64,000 nucleotides of DNA from Rhodococcus triatomae (GTDB taxonomy: Bacteria; Actinomycetota; Actinomycetes; Mycobacteriales; Mycobacteriaceae): assembly GCF_014217785.1 (NCBI RefSeq), contig NZ_CP048814.1, positions 2,108,001 to 2,172,000 of the forward strand, read 5' to 3'. The translations under genes were made by a program, and so were the position numbers. This document shows, in pieces, positions 40,749 to 49,709 of the stretch (positions are counted from its first letter, which is position 1; each line of letters starts with the position of its first letter). The notes beneath the pieces were generated by a model that saw only the letters and a program-made list of their open reading frames with translations, was not told where the DNA came from and did not search any database.

Positions 40749-41933
40749 TCAGCCGGGCAGGCGCACCGGCATCAGCAGGTACGTGTACTCGCTGGCCGGT
40801 GCGGCGAAGGATCCGGAGTCGTCCGGCTCGATCGTCTCCTCGCCGGCCGGCCGGAGCACGGCGGGCCGGCTCGGCGTGGTGAATCCGAACAGGACCTTCT
40901 CGCTGTGCAGCGACGACAGGCCGTCGATGAGGTATCCGGGGTTGAACGCAATGGTCAACGCCTCCCCGTTGAACTCGGCCTCGAGCCGTTCCTCCGCGCG
41001 CCCGGCATCGTCACCACCGGCCGCGAGCAGCAACCCCTCGTCCGAGAACTGCAGACGCACCTGTGCGCCGCGTTCCGCGACGAGGGCCACGCGCTTGATC
41101 GCATCGACCAGAGGCGCGATCTCGACGCTCGCCATCGCGGTGTGCTCGGCGGGCAGGAGCTGACGGAACTTCGGGAACTCCGCGTCCAACAGGCGCGTCG
41201 TGGTGCGGCGGCCGTCGGCGACGATGCCGAGCAGTCCGTCACCACCGACGGCACCACCGGCACCGAGCGCCAGCTCCACGGGGGAAGTGGCGTCTCCGGG
41301 AAGGGTTTTCGCGGCCTCGGACAACGTCTTGGCAGGGATCAGGACTGCGGCACCGGTATCCGCGGACGCGGGGATCCACTGCAGTTCCCGCACGGCCAGA
41401 CGGAACCGGTCGGTGGCGGCGAGGACGATGGTGTCGCCCTCGATCTCGAGCCGGATACCGGTCAGCATGGGGAGGGTGTCGTCCTTGCCCGCGGCCACGG
41501 CGACCTGGCTGATCGCCTGGGCGAAGACCTCCGCCGGGATCGTCCCGGTCTGCTGCGGGAGCGTCGGCAACTGCGGGTAGTCCTCGACCGGCATCGTGGG
41601 CAGGGAGAACTTGGCGCTACCGCAGGCGATGAGAACCCGGGTGCCGTCGAGCGTGACGTCGACGGGCTTGTTCGGTAGTGACCGAGTGATGTCGGCGAGG
41701 AGCTTGCCGGACACGAGTACCTGACCGACGCCACCGACCTCGGCCGCGACCCGCACCTGGGCGGACACCTCGTAGTCGAAACCGGACACCGTGAGGCCCT
41801 GCTCGGACGCGTCGAGGAGGACTCCACCGAGAACCGGGACGGGCGGCCGGGAGGGCAGACTTCGGGCCACCCAGGCAACCGAATCAGCGAATTCTTCTCG
41901 GGAGACTCGAAACTTCAGGCTTCCAAGCTCCAT
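40749..41933 (-). CDS. dnaN: DNA polymerase III sliding clamp, beta subunit
   Basis: Ring-shaped processivity clamp of 394 residues with three tandem clamp domains. The N terminus [21 protein letters not shown] and the C-terminal [12 protein letters not shown] are typical. ATG 41933 is chosen over upstream frame extension to 42038 because the family starts here ([10 protein letters not shown]). The strong actinobacterial order is dnaA, origin, dnaN. Its promoter should lie in the 41934-42150 part of the origin gap, on the minus strand. Confidence 0.97.
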   Translation of the reverse strand: MELGSLKFRVSREEFADSVAWVARSLPSRPPVPVLGGVLLDASEQGLTVSGFDYEVSAQVRVAAEVGGVGQVLVSGKLLADITRSLPNKPVDVTLDGTRVLIACGSAKFSLPTMPVEDYPQLPTLPQQTGTIPAEVFAQAISQVAVAAGKDDTLPMLTGIRLEIEGDTIVLAATDRFRLAVRELQWIPASADTGAAVLIPAKTLSEAAKTLPGDATSPVELALGAGGAVGGDGLLGIVADGRRTTTRLLDAEFPKFRQLLPAEHTAMASVEIAPLVDAIKRVALVAERGAQVRLQFSDEGLLLAAGGDDAGRAEERLEAEFNGEALTIAFNPGYLIDGLSSLHSEKVLFGFTTPSRPAVLRPAGEETIEPDDSGSFAAPASEYTYLLMPVRLPG

Positions 41934-42149
41934 CGCCCGGTCGTTCCTCTCGGTAGGCACCAAAAAATTCTCTGCGCGGCCGTCCGCTGCACGGTCCGGA
42001 CCTGACGTCTCGTCGACGATCGGGTGCCGGGACCACACAGTCTTGCACAGCTGACGCTCGACAACGGTATGCCCTCGAGGCCCGGCTCGGTAGTCGAATC
42101 GTGAGGGGCACGATCGACTCGAGGACGGCTGTGCACCGGCGTGATCCCC

Positions 42150-42380
42150 AACCCCTGTTTTGAAAGAAGTTCTTGGAAGGGAAGAACAGCAGTACTATTA
42201 GGCCCTGTGGAATCTGTGGACCGAGGCCGGTAACCGCAGGTCTCCGCCCACTGCCGGATGGGGAGAACTCGAGGACCAACTCGAGGACAAATTCGTGGTG
42301 CGTGTGGACTACTCGAGGTTGTTCACTTTCGTCCACCGTCGGTCCACAGTCTATCCACCTCATCCCCACAGTTATCCACA
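42150..42380. other. oriC: oriC core: AT-richer stretch and DnaA-box cluster
   Basis: This part of the dnaA-dnaN gap holds a cluster of DnaA-box-like 9-mers: TTATCCACA (42372-42380), CGGTCCACA (42340-42348), CTATCCACC (42351-42359), TCGTCCACC (42329-42337), TGTGGACTA (42303-42311, reverse), TGTGGACCG (42215-42223, reverse) and TGTGGAATC (42206-42214, reverse). Next to them 42155-42200 is about 64 percent AT against a genome near 30-35 percent, a plausible unwinding element. Position between dnaA and dnaN and the boxes make an origin very likely. Between 41934 and 42150 no gene is seen. Confidence 0.88.
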
Positions 42381-42467
42381 GGTGTGAGTGCGTCGCTGCA
42401 GGCAGAAGTCACGGCGTGTCGGTGCGGCGTGTCGCGATCCGGCCTCCCGCGGCGCCACCCCGAATCC

Positions 42468-42588
42468 CTCGAGGCCACCCCTCGAGCTCGCCTCGAGCCG
42501 ACCTCGAGCGGGCACCTCGAGCGCTTCCGGCACGCCACCTCGAGCGCACCTCGAGCCCGGCTCGAGCGGACCTCGAGGTGCGCTCGAG
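42468..42588. repeat. Ten CTCGAG palindromes phased at about 11 bp in the origin gap
   Basis: CTCGAG starts at 42468, 42481, 42492, 42503, 42516, 42539, 42550, 42561, 42572 and 42583. Six of the nine steps are exactly 11 bp, two are 13 and one is 23. The common unit is about CCTCGAGC plus three variable bases. Since 11 is not a multiple of three the array is not coding, although it leaves several frames open. Six further CTCGAG sites lie nearby (42074, 42118, 42268, 42280, 42312, 42750). The spacing near one helical turn places the palindromes on one face of the DNA. Confidence 0.92.
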
Positions 42589-42676
42589 CCGCTGATTCCC
42601 CTCGACTCCGACGTAGGCCCCGTGAGCAGCCCCGGTGGAGCCGCTCCTGACCGCTCCTCAGTGGGTGAAGGGATAG

Positions 42677-42727
42677 GGGTGAAGGGCACCTTCAGCAGGT
42701 CAGACCGGTCGAAGGTGCCCTTCACCC
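42677..42727 (-). terminator. Perfect 17-bp inverted repeat downstream of dnaA
   Basis: GGGTGAAGGGCACCTTC (42677-42693) and GAAGGTGCCCTTCACCC (42711-42727) are perfect complements with a 17-base loop that itself contains GACCGGTC. It lies 80 bases after the dnaA stop and separates it from the CTCGAG array. A terminator is the likely role. Confidence 0.75.
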
Positions 42728-42806
42728 AGGAGGGGCCGAGGAGAGCGGACTCGAGGAGACGGGGGCGCGGGAGACGGAGATCGGGCGTGGGAGGGAGAGC
42801 TGGAGG

Positions 42807-44477
42807 TCAGCGCTTGGACCGCTGCTTGATCCTCGCCGTGAGCTCCTGGACCTGGTCGTACACCTTGCGCCGCTCGGTCATTTCCTTGCGGATCTTCTTG
42901 TCGGCATACATGACGGTGGTGTGGTCCCTGCCGAACGTCTGCCCGATCTTCGGCAGGGACAGGTCGGTCAGCTCCCGGCACAGGTACATGGCGATCTGGC
43001 GGGCCTGAGCGACCGCGCGGGCCTTGCCGGGGCCACACAGGTCGTCGATGGACATCGTGAAGTACTCGGCCGTGACCGCCATGATTGTCGCCGCGTTGAT
43101 CTCGAGTGCCGTCGAATCCGGCATCAGATCCCGCAGAACCACCTCGGCGAGAGTGAGGTCCAGTGGCTGCCGGTTGAGGGAGGCGAACGCCGTGACCCGG
43201 ATCAGGGCACCCTCGAGCTCGCGAATGTTGCGTTCGATGCGGCTGGCGATCAACTCGAGGACGTCGTACGGCACCTCGAGGCGATCCATCCGGGCCTTCT
43301 TGCTCAGGATGGCGATACGGGTCTCGAGTTCGGGCGGCTGGACATCGGTGATGAGGCCCCACTCGAACCGGGTCCGCAGCCGTTCCTCGAGTGTGGCCAA
43401 TTGTTTCGGTGGGCGATCGGAGGAGACGACGATCTGCTTGTTCGCGTTGTGGAGCGTGTTGAAGGTGTGGAAGAACTCTTCCTGGATACCTTCCTTGCCC
43501 TCGATGAACTGGATGTCGTCGACGAGCAGGATGTCGGTCTCGCGGTAGCGACGCTTGAACGCCACCTTGCGGTCGTCGCGGAGGCTGTTGATGAAGTCGT
43601 TGGTGAACTCCTCGGTGGACACGTACTTCACGCGCATACCGGGGAACAGTCGCTGCGCGTAGTGGCCGACCGCGTGCAGCAGGTGGGTCTTTCCGAGACC
43701 TGAGGCGCCCCACACGAACAGCGGGTTGTAGGCGCGTGCCGGGGCCTCGGCGATCGCGACGGCTGCCGCGTGGGCGAAACGATTGGACGAGCCGATCACG
43801 AAGGTGTCGAAGGTGTACTTGGCGTTGAGGCTGTTTCCGCCGGTCGCCGCAGGAATCGGTCCCGCCGGCGGTTTCGTGAAGTACGACGGCCAGGAGGCGT
43901 GGACGCTGGCGATCGCCTCGCTGTCGTCGTCGACTTCCTCGGCGTCGGTGTGCGGGTCCGAGCCGTCGGCATACCCGTTGTGGCCGTATCCGTCCGTCGA
44001 GTAACCGGTCCCACGGTCGCGATAGTTCTCGCGGGGATAGTCCTCCCGCGAATACGAGTCCGAGGTTTCGGAGTCGGAGGGATCGTGGTCGCTGCGATCG
44101 GTGAACAGCCGACGACGATAGCTGCCGCCCGTCCCGACCGCTGCCTCGGCCGGTTCGGCGACTGCGTCGGCGGATTCCGGTACGTCGTCGGCGGGTGCGG
44201 CGATGCGCACGCCCAAGCCCTCCACCTGCTCACCGAGCCGGCGGCCCAGGGCATTGAGGATGGGCTCGCGCAGGTCTCGCTCGATCGCCTCCTGGGCAAT
44301 CGGTGAAGGCACCGACAACAATGCGAAGCCCTGGGCGAGGGTCAGGGGCCGGACCAGGGCCAGCCAGGCCTTCTGCGCCCGGGTGAGAGGCGGAAGGTCG
44401 CCTGCCGGCTGCGGCGACGTGAGATCCGCGACCACGTCCACCCAGATGCGTGCGAGAACGTTGGGATCTTCGTCCAC
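42807..44477 (-). CDS. dnaA: Chromosomal replication initiator protein DnaA
   Basis: AAA+ initiator of 556 residues. Domain I is residues 1-90. Domain II (about 91-210) is unusually rich in Asp, Ser, Tyr and Gly ([21 protein letters not shown]). Domain III has Walker [13 protein letters not shown] (257-264) and Walker [10 protein letters not shown] (about 316-324). Domain IV ends with the DnaA-box reading helix [20 protein letters not shown]. The GTG at 44477 has GGGGAGG upstream. The gene points toward the origin and dnaN, the usual orientation. DnaA boxes upstream suggest autoregulation. Confidence 0.98.
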   Translation of the reverse strand: MDEDPNVLARIWVDVVADLTSPQPAGDLPPLTRAQKAWLALVRPLTLAQGFALLSVPSPIAQEAIERDLREPILNALGRRLGEQVEGLGVRIAAPADDVPESADAVAEPAEAAVGTGGSYRRRLFTDRSDHDPSDSETSDSYSREDYPRENYRDRGTGYSTDGYGHNGYADGSDPHTDAEEVDDDSEAIASVHASWPSYFTKPPAGPIPAATGGNSLNAKYTFDTFVIGSSNRFAHAAAVAIAEAPARAYNPLFVWGASGLGKTHLLHAVGHYAQRLFPGMRVKYVSTEEFTNDFINSLRDDRKVAFKRRYRETDILLVDDIQFIEGKEGIQEEFFHTFNTLHNANKQIVVSSDRPPKQLATLEERLRTRFEWGLITDVQPPELETRIAILSKKARMDRLEVPYDVLELIASRIERNIRELEGALIRVTAFASLNRQPLDLTLAEVVLRDLMPDSTALEINAATIMAVTAEYFTMSIDDLCGPGKARAVAQARQIAMYLCRELTDLSLPKIGQTFGRDHTTVMYADKKIRKEMTERRKVYDQVQELTARIKQRSKR

Positions 44478-44575
44478 GTGGTGCCTCCCCTATCGTGCTG
44501 CGTCGGGCGGCACTGCTGCCGTACCAATCAACTACCGGCTTACGAATATGCCATCTGATCAGTGTTTCCACACAA

Positions 44576-44595
44576 TTATCCACAGATGTGGACAA
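44576..44595. promoter_or_regulatory. Two DnaA boxes in inverted order upstream of dnaA
   Basis: TTATCCACA (44576-44584) and TGTGGACAA (44587-44595, the reverse of TTGTCCACA) face each other two bases apart, about 100 bases before the dnaA GTG. Both are perfect boxes. They probably give DnaA control over its own transcription or form part of a bipartite origin. Confidence 0.75.
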
Positions 44596-44605
44596 CGTGC
44601 GTTGA

Positions 44606-44631
44606 TGTCACGAACCGGCATGTTCGTGACA
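44606..44631. repeat. 10-bp inverted repeat between dnaA and rpmH
   Basis: TGTCACGAAC (44606-44615) and GTTCGTGACA (44622-44631) form a perfect dyad with a CGGCAT centre. With arms 16 bp centre to centre it looks like an operator rather than a terminator. The rest of the 44478-45280 gap, apart from the DnaA boxes and rpmH promoter, shows nothing I can name. Confidence 0.55.
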
Positions 44632-45101
44632 GTGACCTAGGTCGATGAATTCCCCCCGACCTGCGGATATGCAGTGTTGTGGCAGCTCGCCGGACTACGT
44701 CGTCATTCGGGTCCGGTGCCGGCGAGCCCCGGTACACGGCCGTCCACGTGGGGATCTGCGGTGCCCTGTGGATGAATCGGACAGGGGCCGACGGGAATCC
44801 GGCAGCGGGCCGCGAGACGGGGTCGCGAGCGGATGGAGAAGGGACGACATCGAGACGGGACGACCCTCGTGCGGAGTCCGCACTCCATCCATGGGCGTCG
44901 TCGTGTCCATGCATCCGACGCTAGCAGCGGTGTCGGCAGCCTCACAGCGGTTTGGCACATTCGGTCGAGAGGTGCAACCATCACGGTGAACTCGGCGTGT
45001 CCTCTCCGTTCCCGAAGCGCTGGAAAGCGCCGAAGGATCGGACGGGCGCCGCACTGTGACCGGGTCGCTGCTGCGACCGGATCGAGGTGGCGTGAGCGAG
45101 T

Positions 45102-45130
45102 TTGACCTGGCAGGCGCGGATCAGTACCCT
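45102..45130 (+). promoter_or_regulatory. Candidate rpmH operon promoter
   Basis: TTGACC (45102-45107) and TACCCT (45125-45130) have a 17-bp spacer, a strong sigma-A match, about 150 bases upstream of rpmH. The long leader to 45281 has no clear gene. Confidence 0.6.
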
Positions 45131-45280
45131 CAAACAGTCGCCCTGTGGTGGGTGACGATTTCGTGCTGGCCCCGGAGGCCAGGTCGCATCGTCGCACCGG
45201 CCGGGTGGAGACACCAGATTTTCCAGCAGTACGTACCAGCGGCGCCGGGAGGCGCCACCGAACTTCGAGGAGTGTTGACC

Positions 45281-45424
45281 GTGGCCAAGGGCAAGCGGAC
45301 GTTCCAGCCGAACAACCGACGCCGCGCGCGGGTTCACGGCTTCCGTCTTCGTATGCGTACCCGTGCAGGTCGGGCAATCGTGTCGTCGCGTCGCCGTAAG
45401 GGCCGCGCTGCGCTGACCGCCTGA
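45281..45424 (+). CDS. rpmH: 50S ribosomal protein L34
   Basis: Small basic ribosomal protein of 47 residues ([19 protein letters not shown], then [20 protein letters not shown]), matching L34 of actinobacteria at full length. The GTG start at 45281 has GAGGAG about ten bases upstream. It is the first gene of the rpmH-rnpA-yidD-yidC-jag unit, pointing away from dnaA. A frame extends upstream to 45056 but encodes only low-complexity sequence. Confidence 0.97.
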   Translation: MAKGKRTFQPNNRRRARVHGFRLRMRTRAGRAIVSSRRRKGRAALTA

Positions 45425-45445
45425 TCTTCGGTTCAGGAGCTCGGG

Positions 45446-45859
45446 GTGTTGCCTGAGCCGAACCGTTTGCGCCGTCACTCCGACTTCTCGCTCACCGTGC
45501 GCCAAGGGCGCCGGATCGGGCGGCGGGATCTCGTGGTCCATGCCAGATCGGTGTCCGGAGCGAACGAGGCGGTTCGATTCGGCGGCCCGAGGTTCGGGCT
45601 CGTCGTGAGTAAAGCTGTCGGGCCGGCGGTGATTCGACATCGAGTCGCACGCCGGCTTCGTCATATCTGTATGCCGTTGACCTCCCGTGTCCCGGCCCAG
45701 ACGGACATCGTGATCCGTGCGCTCCCGGGTGCGGCCACGGCCAGTAGTCCCGAATTGGAACAGCAGTTGCGCGCCGGCCTACGGCGTCTCGGAATACTCG
45801 CGTCCACGAGCTCTCCCGAGCTCGCCACCGAGTCCCCGTCCTCGAGTTCACCATCATGA
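45446..45859 (+). CDS. rnpA: Ribonuclease P protein component
   Basis: Protein subunit of RNase P, 137 residues, which helps the RNA subunit mature tRNA 5' ends. The core segments are [19 protein letters not shown] near the start, [24 protein letters not shown] (about residues 50-73) in the RNR region, and [11 protein letters not shown]. The RNR motif reads RHR as in mycobacterial proteins. The GTG-TTG start has CAGGAG upstream. The stop overlaps the yidD ATG. The tail is Ser/Pro/Glu-rich. Confidence 0.95.
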   Translation: MLPEPNRLRRHSDFSLTVRQGRRIGRRDLVVHARSVSGANEAVRFGGPRFGLVVSKAVGPAVIRHRVARRLRHICMPLTSRVPAQTDIVIRALPGAATASSPELEQQLRAGLRRLGILASTSSPELATESPSSSSPS

Positions 45860-46245
45860 TCGATACCCCGACAGAGCCCGCAGTCCGCGACGCTCCGCTG
45901 ACGCGGCGGCTCCGTGAGTTGCCCGCTCGTGGGGCGATCTTCTGCATCGAGCTGTACCGGACGTATGTGTCGCCCCTGCGGATGCCGACCTGCCGGTTCA
46001 CTCCGACGTGCAGCGAATACGCTGTCGAGTCATTGCGCACCCACGGTTTGTGGAAGGGATCGGCACTTGCCGCGGTTCGGCTGGCGAAGTGCGGTCCCTG
46101 GCACTCCGGAGGGTGGGATCCGGTCCCCGAACGTCGTCGAACGTCATCTCGGCGAACAGCGTCTCGTCACACGCCGTCGGGCCGCCGTCCTGCGCACGTG
46201 AACGACCACAGTCCGCTGAACTTGGACGAACAGAGGAGTACATAG
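45856..46245 (+). CDS. yidD: Membrane protein insertion efficiency factor YidD
   Basis: Small membrane-associated protein of 129 residues that assists YidC. The signature [21 protein letters not shown] and the second Cys-containing segment [17 protein letters not shown] are conserved (about residues 44-92). An amphipathic N-terminal helix precedes ([16 protein letters not shown]). The C-terminal 35 residues are Arg- and Ser-rich. The ATG overlaps the rnpA stop (ATGA), and four bases separate its stop from the yidC GTG. Confidence 0.95.
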   Translation: MIDTPTEPAVRDAPLTRRLRELPARGAIFCIELYRTYVSPLRMPTCRFTPTCSEYAVESLRTHGLWKGSALAAVRLAKCGPWHSGGWDPVPERRRTSSRRTASRHTPSGRRPAHVNDHSPLNLDEQRST

Positions 46246-46249
46246 AGCC

Positions 46250-47386
46250 GTGCTCGACTTCATTTACTATCCCGTGTCCTGGATCCTCTGGGTCTGGCAC
46301 AAGGTATTCGGGGCCGTCCTCGGCCCGGACAACGGCGTGGCCTGGGCACTGTCCGTGGTCTTCCTCGTCTTCACTCTGCGTGCGGTTCTCTACAAGCCGT
46401 TCGTCAAGCAGGTGCGCACTACCCGCCAGATGCAGGAGTTGCAGCCGCAGATCAAGGCGCTGCAGAAGAAGTACTCCGGCGATCGCCAGCGGCAGGCGCA
46501 GGAGATGCAGAAGCTGCAGAAGGAACACGGCTTCAATCCGCTCATGGGGTGTCTGCCTGTCCTCGCGCAGGCTCCGGTGTTCATCGGCCTGTTCCACGTG
46601 CTGCGCTCCTTCAACCGCACCGGTACCGGGTTCGGCCAGCTGGGCCTCACCCCGGAAGAGAACGCGTCGATCGGCAACTACGCGTTCAGCCCTGACGATG
46701 TCCAGTCCTTCCTCAGTGCCCGCCTGTTCGGCGCCCCCATCTCTGCGGCCATCACCAGCCCACAGAGCGTTCTCGAAGCGTTCGCCCCGTTCGGTGGAGT
46801 CCCGTCGGCGATCAACATCGCCGCGGTTGCCATTCCGCTGATGCTCGTGGCCAGCGTCGCGACGCACTTCAACTCACGCGCTTCCGTGGCGCGCCAGAGC
46901 CCTGAGGCCGCTGCCAACCCGCAGTCGGCGATCATGAACAAGCTGGCGCTGTACGTCTTCCCCCTCGGCGTGCTCGTCGGTGGTCCGTTCCTGATGATCG
47001 CGATCCTGATCTACTGGGTCAGTAACAACATCTGGACCTACGCACAGCAGCACATCGTCTTCCGCCGGATCGACAAGGAAGAGGAAGAGAAGAAGGCGGC
47101 CGCCATCGAGCGGCGCGCCGCCAATGCTCCGAAGCCTGGCGCGAAGCCCGGAACGAAGAAGAAGAAGAGTGCTGCCACGTCGACCGCGGCGGACGACGCC
47201 GACGTTCCGGACGAGGCCGAAACCCCCTCCGCGGAGGAACCCGAGTCGAAGACCGGGACCGAGAGCACATCCGGTGGCGCCACGAAGGCGACCGGACGCG
47301 GCGCTGCGCAGAAGAGCCCCAAGCCCAAACCGCAGAACAGGCCGAACACGAACCGGGGCAAGTCCCAGAAGCGCAAGCGACGCTGA
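46250..47386 (+). CDS. yidC: Membrane protein insertase YidC
   Basis: Oxa1/YidC-family insertase of 378 residues. Membrane helices lie at about residues 6-26, 34-56, then 106-125 and 185-270. The cytoplasmic hairpin is [21 protein letters not shown]. The hydrophilic groove Arg is in [20 protein letters not shown]. The C-terminal 100 residues are highly basic and Ala/Lys/Pro-rich, ending KSQKRKRR, which fits ribosome binding. No signal peptide beyond the first helix is seen. GTG at 46250 is the start. It is followed by jag. Confidence 0.97.
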   Translation: MLDFIYYPVSWILWVWHKVFGAVLGPDNGVAWALSVVFLVFTLRAVLYKPFVKQVRTTRQMQELQPQIKALQKKYSGDRQRQAQEMQKLQKEHGFNPLMGCLPVLAQAPVFIGLFHVLRSFNRTGTGFGQLGLTPEENASIGNYAFSPDDVQSFLSARLFGAPISAAITSPQSVLEAFAPFGGVPSAINIAAVAIPLMLVASVATHFNSRASVARQSPEAAANPQSAIMNKLALYVFPLGVLVGGPFLMIAILIYWVSNNIWTYAQQHIVFRRIDKEEEEKKAAAIERRAANAPKPGAKPGTKKKKSAATSTAADDADVPDEAETPSAEEPESKTGTESTSGGATKATGRGAAQKSPKPKPQNRPNTNRGKSQKRKRR

Positions 47387-47406
47387 TTCGAGAGAAGAGA
47401 ACGACG

Positions 47407-47946
47407 ATGACCAATGAGTCGGATATCGCAGTGGAAGAAGAGGTAACGGACGTGGCCGTCGAGACCAACGAAGACGTCGAGTCCGACGACCTTCTGGTCG
47501 AAGAGGGCGAGATCGCCGGCGACTACCTCGAACAGCTCCTCGACATCCTCGACTTCGATGGCGACATCGATCTGGACGTCGAGGGCGACCGGGCGGTCGT
47601 GAGCATCGATGGAGGATCCGATCTCGAGAAGCTGGTGGGCCGCAAGGGCGAAGTCCTCGATGCTCTGCAGGAACTGACGCGTCTGGCGGTGCAGCAGTCG
47701 ACCGGCGAGCGCAGCCGGCTGATGCTGGATGTCGCCGGGTGGCGTGCGGGTCTGCGAAACGAGTTGACCGAGCTCGGAACCGAGACCGCACGCCGCGTTC
47801 TCGAGACCGGTGAGCGTGAGTCTCTGCGTCCGATGACTCCGTTCGAGCGCAAGATCGTGCACGATGCCGTCGCTGCGGTCGACGGGGTGTCCAGCGAGAG
47901 TGAAGGCGTGGAGCCGCAGCGACGAGTGGTCGTCCTCAAGGATTGA
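47407..47946 (+). CDS. jag: KH/R3H RNA-binding protein Jag (KhpB-type)
   Basis: RNA-binding protein of 179 residues. An acidic N-terminal tail (residues 1-38) replaces the Jag-N domain. A type II KH domain follows (AGDYLEQLLDILDFDGDID, VVSIDGGSDLEKLVGRKGEVLDALQELTRLAV), then an R3H domain with RPMTPFERKIVHDAVAAVDGVSSESEG (about residues 138-165). The gene lies 20 bases after yidC, the usual order. A very strong hairpin terminator ends the unit 35 bases downstream, so rsmG is no longer in the same operon, unlike in relatives. Confidence 0.94.
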   Translation: MTNESDIAVEEEVTDVAVETNEDVESDDLLVEEGEIAGDYLEQLLDILDFDGDIDLDVEGDRAVVSIDGGSDLEKLVGRKGEVLDALQELTRLAVQQSTGERSRLMLDVAGWRAGLRNELTELGTETARRVLETGERESLRPMTPFERKIVHDAVAAVDGVSSESEGVEPQRRVVVLKD

Positions 47947-47980
47947 TCGACGATGACCGACCGTTGTCGAGTCGGTGCGC

Positions 47981-48013
47981 ACGGGCCCGCAGGATGTGTT
48001 CCTGCGGGCCCGT
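47981..48013 (+). terminator. Strong terminator after jag
   Basis: ACGGGCCCGCAGGA (47981-47994) and TCCTGCGGGCCCGT (48000-48013) form a perfect 14-bp stem with a TGTGT loop, 34 bases after the jag stop. A moderately T-rich stretch follows. It ends the rpmH-jag unit. Confidence 0.85.
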
Positions 48014-48054
48014 CGTCGTTTGTGACACCAAACGGAAGCAGGCACTCCGTGGCG

Positions 48055-48068
48055 GTTTCACGTGAAAC
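48055..48068. promoter_or_regulatory. parS: parS site 1 (perfect)
   Basis: GTTTCACGTGAAAC, the 14-bp palindrome bound by ParB, with G and C flanks extending it to 16 bp. It lies in the gap after jag. Confidence 0.95.
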
Positions 48069-48097
48069 CGGCTCCCCTCCCCCGCGTCGATGTGGGT

Positions 48098-48111
48098 GTT
48101 TCACGTGAAAC
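48098..48111. promoter_or_regulatory. parS: parS site 2 (perfect)
   Basis: A second GTTTCACGTGAAAC, 43 bp after site 1 in the same gap. Confidence 0.95.
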
Positions 48112-48281
48112 GGCGTACTCCGCGACTCCCCGTCACGGAATCGCGGCCGAGCCGATGGTGGAGTGGAGTCGGCAGGGGTGGTTCGTCGCGGAGTGACGCC
48201 GAGTGCAGCGCAGGTATGAGGCCGGCGGGCTCTGTTGTCGGTCAGGGGCTCGAGGCTCCGCGGATCGCCGCCGAATCCGGG

Positions 48282-48749
48282 GCGCGGTTGGGTATCAAAA
48301 GCGCCGGGTTCCCGGCGATCAAGACAGTCACCGACTTTCGATTTCGGCGTCCAACCCGGGAGAGCACATCTGGGGACTGTATCGGCGGGCGCGGGCGCGC
48401 GCGCCGGTCACCGGGTGGCGTTCGCGCCGGTCACTGGGTGGATCACCCGGCTGGCGCATGCACATCGGTTGGAGCGGTTGGACATCGAACCACGCAAGAT
48501 CGCTCGGATCGGGCTGGTCGCGATCGTCGGGGTCGGCTACATCCCGTGCGACACCGAAGCCGCGAACCTGTTCTTCCAGTTGGTGTCGAGCCGCTACGAG
48601 AAGTCCTCGATCATCCCGACCTCGAAATCTGCTGTTCGCGAGGTGGAGTGAAGTGTTCGGTGAGGCCATCATCGCCCCGGCGATGATCGATCGGATTGTC
48701 CCACCACGCCGATCTGATCGCGTTGAAGGGTACGAGCTATCGCATCAAG
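48282..48749 (+). pseudogene. Decayed IS21-type IstB helper ATPase
   Basis: Fragments of an IstB-like protein read in three frames: ARLGIKSAGFPAIKTVTDF (from 48282), AGHRVAFAPVTGWITRLAHAH and VGYIPCDTEAANLFFQLVSSRYEKSS (frame 1, about 48405-48620), RWSEVFGEAIIAPAMIDRIV (frame 2), and HHADLIALKGTSYRIK (frame 3, to 48749). The Walker A region between the first two pieces is missing, so the gene carries a deletion and at least two frameshifts. It is a dead remnant of an IS21-family element inserted between jag and rsmG. No terminal inverted repeats were identified. Confidence 0.8.
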
Positions 48750-49235
48750 CACCCTGGGATCGTCATCCACATCGATGTCACCACGTTCGACAACATCTCG
48801 GACGGCGGAGGCTGGCGCCCTGTCGATTGACAGCAGGCCTTCGAAGCAAGGAGGTCACGGCCAACCGCAACGGTCTGGTCGGCACCGCATTCGTGCACAC
48901 CGTGATCGGCGACCGCTCCCGCGTCGCTTACTCCGAGATCTGTGCTGACGACGAGGCCACCACGATTGGTGTGCGGCAACGAGCAGTCGTCTGCTTCGCT
49001 GGCCGAGGCGTGACCGTCGAGCGACTTCTGTCCGACAATGGCTCGGCCTACCGGACCCACGCTCGGCGCGAGAGCCACACGGCTGTAGCGATCATCCACT
49101 CGGACCCAGACCCCAGACAAACGGGAAGATCGAGCGCTTCCACCGCACCCTGTCCGACGGCTGGGCCCACACACGCATGTACGAATCAGTGAACCACCGA
49201 CCGCAACAAACGCATCGTCGGACTGGCTCCGTGAT
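48750..49235 (+). pseudogene. Decayed IS481-type transposase
   Basis: Directly after the IstB remnant, HPGIVIHIDVTTFDNISDGGGWR (frame 3) begins an IS481-like DDE transposase. It continues in frame 2 as NGLVGTAFVHTVIGDRSRV and ERLLSDNGSAYR, then in frame 1 as GKIERFHRTLSDGWAH. The three catalytic acids (Asp in HIDV, Asp in SDNG, Glu in KIERF) can be recognised, but stops and at least two frameshifts make it inactive. The N-terminal part of the transposase is lost at the junction. From 49236 to 49709 I see no convincing gene, only the approach to rsmG. Confidence 0.8.
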
Positions 49236-49709
49236 AGCGATCTTGGTCCGGTCGGGTGGACGACTACGGCAGAGGCCGGGGCGGAGTTCGAGTCAATGGT
49301 CCCCATCATCCATCCCCGATGTCGCACTCTCCCGAAAGGTGACACCGTGGAATGGCAGAGCGGTCGGAACGACACCGCTGTCTTCGGCATCCTTCTCGCT
49401 ACGGCTGGCGTGATCGCCGGGTGGCCGCCCGGACGCGGTTCGTTCGGGTCACGGCCCACGACCCCTCCCCTGGCGGGTGGCCGGTGCGTGGCGCGGTCGC
49501 GGAGGAGCGGTGTCGCCGGCCGATTTCCCTCGAATTCTCTGCGATGATTCACCCACGGGAGTTTCGTCACGGTGATGATTCATTTCTCGGCGGTTGCGGA
49601 CGAATAGTGATGAACGACCACTCGCTGTGCCGTGGGTCAGCGGACATCTGTCGCCGTAAGGGTCGATAATGTGAGGGCCTACATTTTGCACAGCGCCGCG
49701 CGCGGGAGG

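Noticed and set aside
42468-42588. CRISPR array
   Set aside because: Units are 11 bp with no 28-36 bp repeats or unique spacers, and no cas genes are near.
42173-43008. Several frames across the origin gap, up to 206 codons
   Set aside because: They are open only because the CTCGAG array lacks stops in several phases; none has a family or good start.
48090-49192. Intact genes in the 48-49 kb frames
   Set aside because: The parts with homology to transposition proteins are spread over three frames with stops, so they are remnants.
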